Origin: Bombardia bombarda
Taxonomy: Eukaryota > Ascomycota > Sordariomycetes > Sordariales > Lasiosphaeriaceae
DNA: 64,000 bases
Assembly: GCA_030512295.1 (NCBI GenBank)
Contig: JAULSR010000004.1
Location: 248,001-312,000 of the forward strand
Direction: 5' to 3'
Shown: one piece after another, positions 24,615 through 37,100 of the stretch
How positions within the stretch are numbered: the stretch's first letter is position 1
Layout of the letters: every line of letters starts with the position of its first letter
The notes under the pieces: model-generated
What the model saw: only the letters and a program-made list of their open reading frames with translations
What the model was told of the DNA's origin: nothing
The model's database searches: none
Program-made: the position numbers and the translations under genes

Positions 24615-25350
24615 GTGGAACTACCTAAACTAGAAGAAGAGAGAGGTGATGAATGGAGAATGTACTTGGCAGCACCAGCTACGGTACTTGTAAACTCCAT
24701 TCGTGAGGTTGTGATGATGATAAACGAGTGACATGGTGACAGAGAGATACCTAGGTTGCAGTAGTAAGGCAGCCCTAAACTCCAAGCTGATAGCGCTGAC
24801 TGTTTGGAATGCTACCACGGGAGTGAGTCAGCGGTGCGTGTATACCGATGTCCTGATGTGCCGGCGCATTGCAGATAATAAATGGAGACCATGCAGTCAC
24901 CCTTTTTAATATTTGACATGCCTGTCTGTCTGGATGGCGAGACCTGTGAGATATGTGGGAAGGTGTGAGGATTGGCCGGGCTACTTCCGGGCCGAAGTCG
25001 AGAAAGAACCTACGTGTCAAGCCTGTCCACCTCCCTTTAGTGCATCCATCCATCCCACTTCGCACATCCTCCTCTTCCTTGATGATGTGGCTTTTTACAT
25101 CTAACGCCACCACGCAACAAGCTCGTCCGACTAGCAATCGCATGAAAACCCTAAAGTCGATGCCGGAAGAAAAGGATGGATATTGGTAAGTCTTATACCA
25201 GGCGCAACATGTGTGCAGTGGCCGATGAAGCTCACAGCCGTTCGTCCATGCTCAGAAGTTCAGAGAGAGTATTCGCATTCAGGCCGTTGAAGGAGAGACA
25301 CGCTCATTGAATAACGAATACTCCACAAAACTTTGAAGCCGGCCGAGATC
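24615..25350. other. Intergenic region between XKS1 and the hydrolase gene
   Basis: No gene or repeat recognised. Confidence 0.5.
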
Positions 25351-26712
25351 ATGATACTTGGTCCTATATCTTACCTGGATTGCATCGCGTTCTGCATCCT
25401 GCTTGCTCCTCAGCTTCTCTGGCAAGTCGGACCTGTCGGGACAGTGTTTTGCGTTTTACAGGCCCTGCCGTTCCTCTGTAAGCGTCCAATGTGGTATTAT
25501 AGCAAGTCGTGCGCACTGCTGACTGTCTTGCCGAGTGATCAAACTGCCTATCGCCTTTCTCCATGAGAGGTATATAATCCCTCGTGAGAAACAGTCCCCC
25601 TTTGTTCAAAAGGCCTCACCTTTCGAGGACGTTGTTATTCGATGTGTACGATATGCGTTCGCCAACATCCCGCCAGCCATCGGCCGCGTCTTCTTTTCAA
25701 AACCGGTGACGCTACCGTTTCTGCGGTTTCGCATGATTCGTCATGGCTATCTTAGATGCCCCTTCAGCTGGACCGAGCATCGAGAAGTGCGTCTTCCCGC
25801 CACGAGTCTGCATTGCATTCCTCCGTCTTGCTGACCACCACCCACCCAGAGGTCTTTTCGAGGCATCTGGATCGTTAAAGACCCCATGAAGAAGCCCGAT
25901 TTTGTTCTTTATTACGCGCATGGTAAGAATTTCGGCCCCGATGAATCCGATCGCCAGCACTAATTATAGGTCCAGGAGGCGGCTTTTCCATGGGTTCTGT
26001 CCATTTTTATCTCGAGTTTCTTCTGGCTTGGATGTCGATTCTAGTTGAATCCGGATACAGCAATCCTGCCATATTCGCGCTCGAGTATACGCTTGTCCCT
26101 GATGCTTCATATCCGACGCAACTCCATGAGACAATGAGTGCCTATGAGCACGTCTTGGGCGTAGCTGGAGATCCATCCATCGTCTGCGTGAGCGGAGATT
26201 CGGCCGGTGCAACGCTCATACTCAGTCTTTTGCTTCACCTAGCCAGTAAGGAACCTAACACTGTGAATAATGGTACACACCTCCGCAAACCGGCGTTGGC
26301 TGTCTTGATTTCGCCTTGGACAAATCTGGTATCGGCTCGCCATAAGCATACACGTAGCGATTATCTGAATGTTCAGCAGCTACATCGATACGGATCGCAG
26401 TATGTTGGTGCCATGATATCGGAATGCAGCCCGTTGGTGTCGCCAGGCTGTTGTAAAGATTTGTCCTGGTGGAAACGCTCAAGCCCATCCAAAGGGTTTT
26501 ATATCACATACGGAGGGGAGGAAGTCCTTGGGCCCGAAATCAAGCTGCTGGCTGAAAATCTGCGGGAAGCAGACGTCATCGTTGGAAGCAAAAGTGAGCC
26601 TGGCGGTATCCACGCTTGGCCGGTGGCGTCTCTATTCCTTTCCAGTACCCGAGAGGGGAGACTAGGCGGACTAAAAACTATAACTCAAGAGATTAGAGAG
26701 CGCATTCCTTGA
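25351..26712 (+). CDS. Membrane-anchored alpha/beta hydrolase (HSL/abhydrolase_3 type)
   Basis: Four exons (25351-25477, 25536-25786, 25850-25922, 25976-26712) encode 395 residues; introns are 58, 63 and 53 nt and phases agree. The N-terminus is strongly hydrophobic (LDCIAFCILLAPQLLWQV and the following 20 residues), suggesting one or two membrane segments. The fold has the oxyanion motif HGGGF at 150-154, the nucleophile elbow GDSAG with Ser226, and the likely catalytic His363 in GGIHAWPV. The acidic residue is probably in the YGGEEVLGPE segment. The HGGGF motif depends on using the distal of two acceptors six nucleotides apart at the end of intron 3; the proximal one inserts Gly-Pro. The substrate (a lipid or small ester) is unknown. 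Confidence 0.9.
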
Positions 26713-28767
26713 CATAGACATATGGTATAACGTCGAGGTGTAAGAAACGTGTAGTCAGATTAGATCAAGTAATTTGCCTTCATCGACATCTGAGCGAAGA
26801 TGAACCCTTAGCCAGAGACTCGGATTCTTCAACACTCTGTTCTGGTCTCTGGGGTTTAAGATGCTCATCTTGAAGTGTCATCATGTACATGTAGTAAGTG
26901 CAGTGCCTACCTAGGTAGGTAGCAGGCACCGATATGTAGATAGGAAGTAACGAAATATAGTTTAAACTTGCCTTGACTTGTTCAGGGCTTGAGGCCAGCT
27001 GGAGGCTATTGGGAGTAGTTGTTATCACATTACATGATGACCTGTGGGATACCGACAGTCTTATCAAAACCGTCACGAAAGCCACGACGAAACTTTGATG
27101 CTGAGAATGGAAGAGTGAAATGGCGAGCCTGTTCTGGTGGGATGCAGGAGCGAGAAAAGAGTCACTGAGTGCACGGGAGTATTCCGTGGAAATGGAGAGC
27201 GACAGAGCGTTTGGGGCTGTGTCTTGGCCTAACCTAACTGGGTAGTGATTACCCTTAGTTGATTAGGTTTTGGTTGATGCGACCGGAGGCAAGAGCAAGT
27301 CGAGGGGTGCTACGGGCCCGTACGGGGCCAGTAGCAGCATATAATCCCACCTCCCGCCCATTCGTTGTTCTCGGCGGCCAGAAAGCTCCCTCTCCAGCTG
27401 GCACCATCCACGACACCACCCGAGAAAAAAAAAGCCTTGCCAAAGCCTTTTCCCAGCCTCCCGAGGCCCGTCGGTCTGTCACGCACGGTCTGTCACGCAC
27501 GGTTAGCTTTCTGTTTCTTTTCTTCACACCAAAACGCGTGTTATTAGCCTCTTTCTTGATCTAGGCTGCCATCCCCACCCCTCCATACCCACAAGCCACT
27601 TACACAACATGACACATATCGCACCTCACCTGAACTCGATTCCATACCTACCCTCGAGCTACCTACCCTTACCTCTCCCCTACCTACACAGTACACATAC
27701 CCACACCCACACCTTGCATCCTCATTTCCCTGCTCCGTCAAGGAGCTCGGGCGCTCGAGTCGCGTCGTCAAACAGTTGAGGCCAATGGACACGGGACGCG
27801 GGAAATGGAGAGACGACATAGCAGCATGACAGTAGCATGCTGTGCGTATCAGTGATAAACCTGGCCTTCCACGGTCAATGTCGCCGGCCCCCCCTTACAT
27901 CTCCAGTTGACGGTCCGGGACTTCGTACCTGTCCCAGGGCTGTCGCTGCCGTGTATTGGGGCATGTCAGTGTCCCACCACGTTCATGAATCTGCCCGAAG
28001 CGAGGCGCGGCGCGGTCCTGCACGCACCGCACCGCGTTGTGCTAGGTGTTGTGTCGGACGTGCTGTGCTGTGCTGTGCTGGGTGGTGGTGCCTTTGGGTA
28101 CCTCTGCCATCTGCCTGTCATGACGAGCCCACCTCTATGTGTGAATTCCATATTGGGCGTTGCCTCGTCTCGGTTGTGTACCGTCATGTCACAAACACGC
28201 ATGCGCTCACACTCATGATGCATGTGCAACATGTATTGCACACCCCCCTCTCCCAGACACATGCTGTTTTCTTTGGTCTTCACACAGGCAGCTTGCAGAT
28301 TTGGGTGCCTGCTTGCCCTCAGCTGCATTAGCCCCGCATTGTTACCCCTCCATCCGTTCCCTCCCATTTGCGTTGCTTTACGCTGTCACGGCCGTCTTTG
28401 TCCCAGCCAGCCACTCACGCAGACAAGTACTAAAAACCCCCACTAGAACCAGCGCCCCAGTTCCGTTTCTCAAAAAGAACCTAATCCACCTGAGTTGTCC
28501 CTTCTCTACCCCACTGGTGGTAGTTGACAAAGGGAAGGAACATAAGGCTCGAGAGGACACCTGACGTACCTGCCTCCCTGCCTTCCTATCTATGCTACAT
28601 ACCTTACATACAGCGCCCCGCCAACAAATCGAAAGGAAAAGCCTGGACCGCCGTACATTTACTTTATTCGACCTTTCGGGCACTAGCGTTTTTTATTATT
28701 ATCACCCTTGTCCAACGTCTTTTGATCTCTTTTATTTACCTTTTCGAAAAGTTCTTATTTGGGCGCC
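26713..28767. other. Intergenic region and long leader of the BUR6-like gene
   Basis: No gene recognised in 2 kb. A tandem duplication of a 14-bp unit is at 27473-27500, a TGTGC repeat near 28061-28080, and TAGGTA/TACCTA motifs at about 26911 and 27654-27690. The last 200 bases are pyrimidine-rich, as in fungal leaders. Confidence 0.5.
27473..27500. repeat. Perfect tandem duplication of a 14-bp unit
   Basis: The unit ggtctgtcacgcac occurs twice head to tail, followed by the first bases of a third copy. Confidence 0.9.
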
Positions 28768-29877
28768 ATGTCTGGTGACGGGACCTATGCTCCCCAATCC
28801 CCGGACCTTTCATCCTTTTATTCGGCAGCGGCAGGCCCCACCTACCACACGCAAACTGGAACCCAACCACGCCAGCGACCGTTATCACAGCAATCGCAGT
28901 CACAGTTTTCTCCGCAGCAGCACCTGCACTCTCCTTATTTTTCTGACCCGCCCGGAAGCAACTACCAAGCTCATCTACAGCTGCAACAGCCTCAACAACC
29001 TCTGCAACACCAACCGCAAGAACAACACCAACACCAACAGCAGCAGAATCAGCTTCACCAGCACCAGCTCCAATTTACGACTTCAGGGCCCCAGTCCCTA
29101 ACACAGGCACCAACAAGCGCACCTCTGGGTGTTGTCTACTCACCGCGCTCTCAACCTCAGCAGTACTATTCGCGTCACGAGCAGCCTCGGATTCCCGAAC
29201 AGCAAGCGCAACCATTGCCGCCCGTCTCAGGGCCTGTATATACGATACAGGCCCCGCCACCACAACAGCAGCAATTCCTCCAATCATACGCAGACGCTCC
29301 GTATCGACAACCACAACAGCAGCAGCAGCAGCACCTTTCGCTTCAAGGCCAAAACTTCACGCATCCGCCCCAGTTTTACAATCAACCCAATCACCCTGCG
29401 CCCGGAACATCCCAAGCGCAGGTAAAGTCGGAGCCTCAAGAATCATTAGCCGCGATGCCACCCAGAAGAGCCGCGGCGAAGGCTGCACAGCCACCAGTCA
29501 TCGAACCGTCTCCCGTGAAGACCAAGTTTCCTACTGCCCGGATCAAGCGCATCATGCAGGCTGACGAGGAGGTTGGAAAGGTTGCCCAGCAAACGCCCAT
29601 CGCCGTCGGAAAGGCACTGGAGCTATTTATGGTGGCACTCGTCACCAAGAGCGCCGACGTAGCACGCGAAAAGAACTCGAAGCGCGTTTCGGCACAGATG
29701 CTCAAACAAGTGGTGGAAACAGATGAGCAATGGGATTTCTTGCGCGAAATCGTTAGCCGGGTCGAGAACGAGGAGAAGGCGGCCAAGAGTGGGAGGAGTG
29801 CCAAGGCTGAGAGCGAGAGTGAGGAGGAGGTGGTGGAGAAGAAGAAAGTTAGGGCAGGGCGCAAGAAAAAGGCGTAG
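28768..29877 (+). CDS. BUR6: NC2-alpha/Bur6-like CBF/NF-Y histone-fold protein with Gln-rich N-terminus
   Basis: A single exon of 369 residues from the ATG at 28768. Residues 1-235 are dominated by Gln, Pro, Ser and His and look like a disordered activation-type region. Residues about 251-340 form a histone fold of the NF-YC/NC2-alpha class: KFPTARIKRIMQADEEVGKV, then TPIAVGKALELFMVAL and SAQMLKQVVETDEQWDFLRE. A Ser/Glu stretch and a basic tail (VRAGRKKKA) follow. The order and spacing fit NC2-alpha (Bur6/DRAP1), which pairs with NC2-beta on TBP to repress or tune basal transcription. A Dpb3/CHRAC-type subunit is the main alternative. Yeast Bur6 is far shorter; the N-terminal extension is the main difference. 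Confidence 0.8.
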   Translation: MSGDGTYAPQSPDLSSFYSAAAGPTYHTQTGTQPRQRPLSQQSQSQFSPQQHLHSPYFSDPPGSNYQAHLQLQQPQQPLQHQPQEQHQHQQQQNQLHQHQLQFTTSGPQSLTQAPTSAPLGVVYSPRSQPQQYYSRHEQPRIPEQQAQPLPPVSGPVYTIQAPPPQQQQFLQSYADAPYRQPQQQQQQHLSLQGQNFTHPPQFYNQPNHPAPGTSQAQVKSEPQESLAAMPPRRAAAKAAQPPVIEPSPVKTKFPTARIKRIMQADEEVGKVAQQTPIAVGKALELFMVALVTKSADVAREKNSKRVSAQMLKQVVETDEQWDFLREIVSRVENEEKAAKSGRSAKAESESEEEVVEKKKVRAGRKKKA

Positions 29878-31578
29878 AGCACGCTCGACTCGCGACGTCC
29901 AGGCAGTCACAGAGGACATGGCGATGGAGTAAGAAACGGCTCGGCCACGGGAACGAGGAATGAAGGAACGTGGACAACTGCAGGGCAAACGACTTATGAA
30001 CGGGAGGGAAGGCGTTTGGCTGGGGCATTAAGCATATAAAGCGGCGTTTGACTTCACAGCAAGACACCCCGAACTGCTTGCTATCGGGCAGACGATTTGA
30101 TAAAGCCTCGACCGGGCGAATTGTTTGTGGGCGGGTGCATACCGGATATTCGCGCTAGATTTTTTTGTGGCATTGAATTAGTAAAAATGCAAGTGAGGCT
30201 TTAAAGGCCACATCTCAGCTTAGTTCGAAAGCGTCAAGTCCACGGGAGCCGGTCATGATTGTTTGCAGAAGAGACGTTGCGGCTTGATTTGATTCGACTT
30301 AATTCGACTTGATGGGATAGAAAGACACGTTCGTTATGCTATCAATAAAGGTAAGGTAGCTGCGTAAGCTGCCCAGTGGATCGACGAGAGAATAGGATGA
30401 GGGAATAGGACGACTACTACCAGCAGGATGGATTCCATTTAATGTTGTCATACGTGTACATATACACAACCGCCGTACCCACCTAGCCTGCTCGATGACA
30501 CCTCGGTCGGAACGGCAAGAACGATGAGCTTGCAATAGAAGGCGGAAGGAAGGCACGATGGCATGTACAGACTGTACTAAATACTAACCAGTCACCTGCG
30601 TTCTTTCCAGCGCGGCTGTGTCGCGGGAATGCCCCTGCCCAGATCGGAATGGAAGGAGGGAAGCAGCGGAAAGCACTGCTGTGAGTGGCTTCCCTGGCAG
30701 CTTGGCTCCCTGGCACCTGCCTTGGTACTCTGTCGTCAATGCCTGGCACGAAATAGCCGGGACCTTCCATTTGAGATGATCAGCCGACTCCATCTCCATC
30801 GCCAGCGCAACGGATGGGTAGGCAAGGTAAATGAGAGAGGGTCGCCCTGCATCATTGCATGGTGTGCTGCTGGGCCATGCGAGCGCGCTGATCCTGCTCA
30901 GCCTTATCACGCCGCTTTCTATTGGCACATTTAGGCCCGATCGACCTCCCTCAGTGTCCACAGTCAACGCCCGCCATCAGCATTCGAGAGCTTGACCGTT
31001 TTAATACACGCGGTAGCGCACCACTAGTTCCAGTAGTTCCATGCTCGGTATAGGCGACTATGAATGTAGGTAAGGTAACCACATATCGATGCTCACTGGT
31101 CAAACGGGCTCTCGCTTCCCGCGTCAGCTACGCAGCGCAGCGCAGCAAAGCCATGGCTCGACAGGACAGGAACGGTGATGGGGGCTACCTGGTGCCACGA
31201 GCGGCCACTTATCTCCATGTCCCCCCAGCCCGCCCTAGCCCCGGCGGCGCCCCGATGCGCTCCATCTGGCACTCTTCTTCTTCCCTGATCCCCCCCGGCT
31301 CCCCGGCTCACTGGCACTGGCTCCCTAGTAGGTGGCTCCCTGGTTCTCGCGCATGGCCTAGAACTACACTAGACTGCTTGGTACACTACCTACCTAAACC
31401 CATCTTCCCACCCCACGTTTCCTCCCTTGTCCCTCTTATCTTGGCCCTTGATATGACACTCGGCTTCAGCTCCAACACCAGCTCAAGCACAAACACCACA
31501 GTTTCGCACCCTTTCCACCCTTTCCTGCTGTCATCGCGGTCGCCCTCTTGACCTCGCCATGGCCGGTTGAGTCGATCG
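29878..31578. other. Intergenic region downstream of the BUR6-like gene
   Basis: No gene recognised in 1.7 kb. TAGGTA/TACCTA motifs occur near 31070 and 31389. The last 200 bases form the probable leader of the next gene and contain a minimal uORF. Confidence 0.5.
31559..31570 (+). promoter_or_regulatory. Three-codon upstream ORF
   Basis: ATG GCC GGT TGA starts in a strong context (gccATGG) and ends eight bases before the first in-frame ATG of the downstream gene (31579). If transcribed, it would make ribosomes terminate almost on top of the main start codon and could limit translation. Whether it lies in the mRNA is not known. Confidence 0.45.
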
Positions 31579-34125
31579 ATGTGCGCCGCACCCATGATGT
31601 CTGCCCAAGACCGGCCAGCGGCGGCCAGAAGCAGCCTACCCTCTCTCGACGACGCCACCGTCCCCTTCTCCGCCCTCTTTGGCGATCACTTTGACCTTGC
31701 AACAGTCGAATCGACGACCCAGCTCGCCGATCGAAGCATTTTCATCGCCCCTAACGGCCGCCGCTATCTCTTCGCCAGTTTATCAGACACCAATGCCATC
31801 CCGGCGCCTGCGTCTGCGACTGCGCAAACGCCTCCCCGTCAGGCATCCTTAGCCGTCGGGCCTCCACAGGACTTCCGCGCTCTCAACACCATGTCGATCA
31901 GGAGACGTCCCGTGTCCAATGCCAGTTCGCGCTCACCTTCCTACTCGTCTGGCCCGGGCACGGCGCAAGCCGAACAGACGATAGAAGCTGTCGTCTTGGC
32001 CACCGGGCCCAAGGCGCCCACTGTTGATGATGTCGCAACCAGCATGTCCCATCTCAATGTCAGTCGCTTCAGCGCAACGCCTCTGTTTGGAGAGTCGGAT
32101 GGCGGTGTCCAGGCCGCCGAAGCCTTGACCGACTCGCACATAGGACCTAGGGACGAGTCGAGTCCCGGGAGCCCGACACCGTCGGGCGCAGACGCATCTC
32201 ACCAGAGCCCTCCCACAATTTATGCAGACACAAGCACCTTAAACGCCCCCCATTTACCAACCAGCCAGATTACCGACTTTGACTACGGCAGCTACATGGC
32301 TCAGATGAACCACCAAGCCCAGATGTCGCGCCAGGCAGCACCGGCAGGCCCGTCTCTCCCTTCGCTAATGGAATTCTCAAGTCCCATGTCTTCTCTACAA
32401 GACACATCAACAGTCTACTCACCATGGACCCCCGTGTCCCCTGAAAAGGAACTTGCCGAGGTACAAACGAATGGGTACCCCCCGTATACCTCTCCATATA
32501 TATCCCCCTATAACAACGCCCAAACACCACCTCCAGCTCCCACTGTTGTGGGTTACCAGCCCTATGCCAATGTCGGTAGAAGCCACTCTGCCAGTTATTT
32601 TGATACGCAGACCCCCATTGTTGTGCATCAGCCGTACCGACATCCCTCGTCCGCCTCCACCAGTGACAGTAGAAGCACAAGTAGAGATAATGTGATGCCA
32701 GGAGAGGACCTTCTTTATGATGGGTGAGCACCTTCCCGAGTGAAAAGCTGTGACCCCTCAATCAATGCCCTTCTAACATCTCTCAAAGCCCAGTTAAAAG
32801 TGCGCAGACGCTCAGTTCCCCGGATTTCCAAGATGGGCAACTAAAAGTGTTTCGAAACACAATGACCAACGACCTCAGGTTCCATTGCAAGGTCGGGAAT
32901 GATTCCGAGACGTATTGGAGTAAGCGCCCCCACCACCACCATGGATTCGAATATGTGGGTTTCCTAGTCTCTCAAGTGCTGATGCGTGTTGTGGGCACTT
33001 TTAGTGAAAGCAAGCAATGCGCAGCTTGTCCCCGTGTACGCCTACGACCCCAGGTTCCCAAATGTCGTTTACATCCGCGACAATGACAGCGAGAAGGCCA
33101 GCAAATATATGCAAGTCTCGCCGGGAGGTGGGCGGCCGAGTGGTATATATAAGTTTGACCATTTGAAAGGTAAGACTTGGATTTCTCATACCAATCCTCT
33201 CTGGGTTATGTATATATATGTTAACCTGGGGTTCAGATCTCTGCGACTTCCAAGCCAAACTCACCTCGGAGAAAGTCGTCCTCGATATACAGAGCGTCAA
33301 GCTAGTGAGACTGAGCAAGGCAAACACTCGCTCGAGCGACACGTATTCAAGTGTTCGTCTCCAGATATGGCACGAGGCCGAGTTACGAAGGTCGACGCAG
33401 TCGGACGTGGCGTCTTTTGTCACAGCTGGTACCGCCTTGTCTGGCCCTCTCCGCGAAAGGCTAGTGGCTAGCTCGTCGAGGCTGATAATCTACTTGGGCC
33501 GGCTCGGCGAGTTCATCAATGTTTTCAGTATGTTGTCAGCTTCCTGTCCTGGCTCATGAGGGTTCACTTGTGTTTCAATATTGACTAATTGTTAGTTACG
33601 GATGATATCGAGATCAAATCGGAAGGCCAGACGATGGTCAAGTTGAAAGCAAGAAAGGCCGGCGCCTTCACTAAGAAGGGATCTCGATGGCCAGGAGTTA
33701 AAGGTGAGTCTCAGGTCGTTATACCAATGATCAAATTGTCATATATGCTAACTATTTTGCAGCCCATATAGAACCAAATCGCGGATCCGAACCGGCGGGT
33801 CTCGACATAGATGGCCAGGCCCCCAACGTCGATATCGAAACGACGTTTGATCTTTACAAAACATTCGAGATTGATTTTGAGAATTCTCCAAGTACGTCAA
33901 TGAGCGACTGACTGACTGACTGGCTGGCTGGCTGGGAACCGGTGTATCTTGTCGCAATTATATGACCTGCATGTGCTAACCTTGACTCTAGGTCAAGACA
34001 ACTTTCTGCGCAAATGGGAGGAGGTGATGAAAGAGCGGCGATTACAGAGGACCAAGTTGAACCAAATTCAGGAAGAGATGGAAGCTGCAGTTTTTTCTGG
34101 GAGGAACGCACGCCAAATCTGGTGA
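31579..34125 (+). CDS. Conserved filamentous-ascomycete protein of unknown function, seven exons
   Basis: Exons 31579-32723, 32789-32919, 33005-33169, 33237-33527, 33596-33703, 33763-33891 and 33992-34125 join in phase to give 700 residues; introns are 59-100 nt with canonical ends. ATGs at 31594 and 31597 are alternative starts. A short N-terminal block (residues 23-65, FSALFGDHFDLATVESTTQL) is followed by about 310 disordered residues. From residue 382 the protein is compact and conserved-looking: FRNTMTNDLRFHCKVG, LVPVYAYDPRFPNVVYIRDN, SGIYKF, DLCDFQAKLTSEKVVLDI, VRLQIWHEAE, GPLRERLVASSSRLIIYLGR and a charged C-terminal helix (NFLRKWEEVMKERRLQRTKL). I recall similar unnamed proteins across Pezizomycotina. 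The alternating strand pattern could be a PH-like fold, which is a guess. No enzyme motif is seen. Confidence 0.86.
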
Positions 34126-37100
34126 ATGATATACCTTTCACACTCATGGACATTATCTATCGACATTACGCCCATCTCTCTATCTACCTATCCGCTTGCC
34201 GCATCATACTCCGTTCGCCAGGCAGCGCCACACTGCTTATCGGAAACCGACAACGATTTATACCGATTTATATCATTGCAGAAGACGGGACCGGTTGGTT
34301 TTTTTTTCACGACCGGCAAACGAGACGCCACAAGCGCCAGATACGTCAGTATCGCGAGGACAAAATCGCACCCACCATCAATCGCCACCAGACACGGACG
34401 AAGAAGGTGGAGAGAGAACAAGAAAGGGCTCTCGATAGCGCCTTGTCTGTGTAGGTAGCCCTACCTACTTACCAACCACCGACCACCGCCCACCGCCCAC
34501 CGCCACCGTACTCCGACAAACGGCTGCTCCTCGAATCAAGCGCCAGTCAGGTTCCGCGAATGCGAATCGTCGGCGATTTTTGGGGTAGCGAGTGGGTGGT
34601 GGTGGGGGGGGGGGATTATTGAAATCGTGCAGATGCGTATCCTTGCATGACAAAGTAACTGTATTGGATCATGCACGTTCGGCTCTACACCGCGGATTAC
34701 AGGTCGGAATTGGAGGTAGGTAGCAGGCGGACATTATCCTGGCTCTCGTCTGCTACCTGAATAGCAGATAGGTAGTAGTAGTTACTTGCCTGCGTATATC
34801 TTTTTGCATATACTTTAGACAGAATATTAGGATATGGAACTGCTTTTTACTTGTTGGATTGTGTAGGGACGGACGGATGGGAATAGGGATTGATTTACTG
34901 TCTTGTTTGGTACTTGGCATTTTTTAGCGGGCGAGCGTCTTTTTCCATCGATTGGTTCAAATGAAGTTTTGTTTCTTATTGGTTGTTTGATTTGTCGAAT
35001 TCGGAGGCGGGAAAGGGGAGTTGGAATTAATATACATATCTAGATTAGTTAAATACCTACTATATATATAAATGACGATTCAAGCTAAGCAGTTATATTT
35101 GGGTTTTGCGCAAACATGGATGAGACGAAGAGACAGGATGGGGGCGGTAGGTAGGACGTCTTGGTTATTATGAGATGAGATAGGTAGGTGGGCATGTGGC
35201 AATGCACTGTGGGTATTTTCCCGATGACATGACAGCGGGCAGTCTTTCGACCATTTTTTGTTTTTAGTTTATTCTGGGTGGGACGGACGGTTTGAAACGT
35301 TTCCATAAGACGTTGCTGTCTGTCGGGAAGCACGGAGGACGGAGTATGCTCCAGCTACGCCACTTGAGATACCCACTTACACAGTAATGTAAAAGAAAAA
35401 AAAAAAAAAAGAAAAACAATACACCAAACTCATCATGACAAACAACATCATCGGCCAAAGGTGAAAAAGAACTTTAAGATGACACAAGCACGGATCGGCC
35501 AGCAGGCATGGCATGAAGATTCAATCCAGGGTTGGAATTGGAAAACAACGCGACGGGACCAAGCCCGTTCGAAGCCGAAGTGAGGCGAGGTGCTTCTTCG
35601 TCGTAGTGATCCCGATCTGACAGATAGACAAGACAAGACAGACAAGACAGCCTGACAGCAGCAGCCAGCTTGCAGTTCGGACCCTACCTGCCAGGTAATG
35701 AATGACATTGCATCTCCCACAGTACTGGGTTCAAACATGCCAGACTGGCATTACGCATATTCAACCTTGTTACCTCCCTCAATTAGGCAAGTTAAGAAGT
35801 GGCTCGAGAGTGGCTACCTACCGCAGTTGGGGTTTTGGTCCGATAGACCTTTTCTTTCTGACAAGGGCAAAGCTGCGAGCTTTTATACATCTGATAGTAG
35901 TACGAATACTACACGTATTTTATTTGCCAGGGTGTTTTGTTGTCTTGGTTGCTACCTTCCTGCAAGGTGAGAGAGTATACGTAAGTGTGTGTCTATGTTT
36001 ACAATTAGGAAGAAAAAGAAAAGTCTCAAAAAAAGAGTATCAACGAAATGGAAACAGCTGCCAGTCACATGTGGTTGATTTTCGCGGCAGAGAGATGTCG
36101 AAATGCCTAACAGCCTACACTAGACTACAGGCAGGCAGGCAGGGTCCATGGTGCTAGAGAGAGCCCAAGGGATGAAACGGACAGGAGGCAACAGAACTTT
36201 TGGAAACCGGGAATAGTAACAGCAAAAGTGTGCTGCTGCGGCGGCCGGTACCGATCCATCTCCATCCCACCCGAACGGCTAGATCCCAAAACGGGAGGGG
36301 CACTTGGCGCACACGCAGACGCAGACGCAGTCCCGAGTCCCCTGATTGACTAGACACTCACTGGACTCGCTCCCCCCAGCAGCCATGCACGCACGCGGGC
36401 ATCTCGCACACGCGGCGCGCTGTCTGTCGTGCAATCTGGACACTGGTGCGGTACCGCGGCTGGCAACAGTAGATTCCAGTGTAAGTAAAGAGAGAGAGAG
36501 AGGTCCGCAACCAAATGTCAGGTTCTATGAATGCCTTGGATCATTAGCTGGGTTTAATCCTGTGGAGAACGCGGGGCTGATAATGACCCATACTCCTGTC
36601 TAATCGCCAATCGTGACTTTTTATTATCAGACCCTCAATGCTCCTCAAGCAGCACACCACAGTGTGGAGGCGAGCAGGGGTAGGGGGGGGCGGTTGATAG
36701 GCGGGTAGGGTACCGTGGGAATAGCGTCTAATCCCCCCCGTTCAGCCTCTCCCAGCTAGCGAAAGCATCATTTTAATGCAGGCCCCGAACTCCCTAACGG
36801 ACCACTTGTGCGGCTTGTGCCCGCGCGCAGGGGATCGGTGTCCCAACCAGGACACGAGAAGGGGGAGTGTCCCGGGGAAAAGCGATTAAAAGGCGGAAGG
36901 GGTGGACACACAGTGTGTGTGTGCGGCGGCGAGAAGCAGTGAACAACCACACGCAGGCCCAGCACCCCGGCTTGCTTGAAGTTGCACTCTTACTTCCCCC
37001 AGATAGTTAGCCCAGTCCAGACTAGACAGGTGCCCAGCCTCTGCTTGCCCCAGGGCGTCGTCTCCCTCTCTACTGGTTATCTCAGTTCGGGGAAGGGAAC

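Noticed and set aside
31559..31610. Start of the seven-exon gene at 31559 with a tiny first exon
   Set aside because: The intron required (GTTGAG to CAAG, about 44 nt) lacks a branch site and is shorter than any other here; a uORF is simpler.
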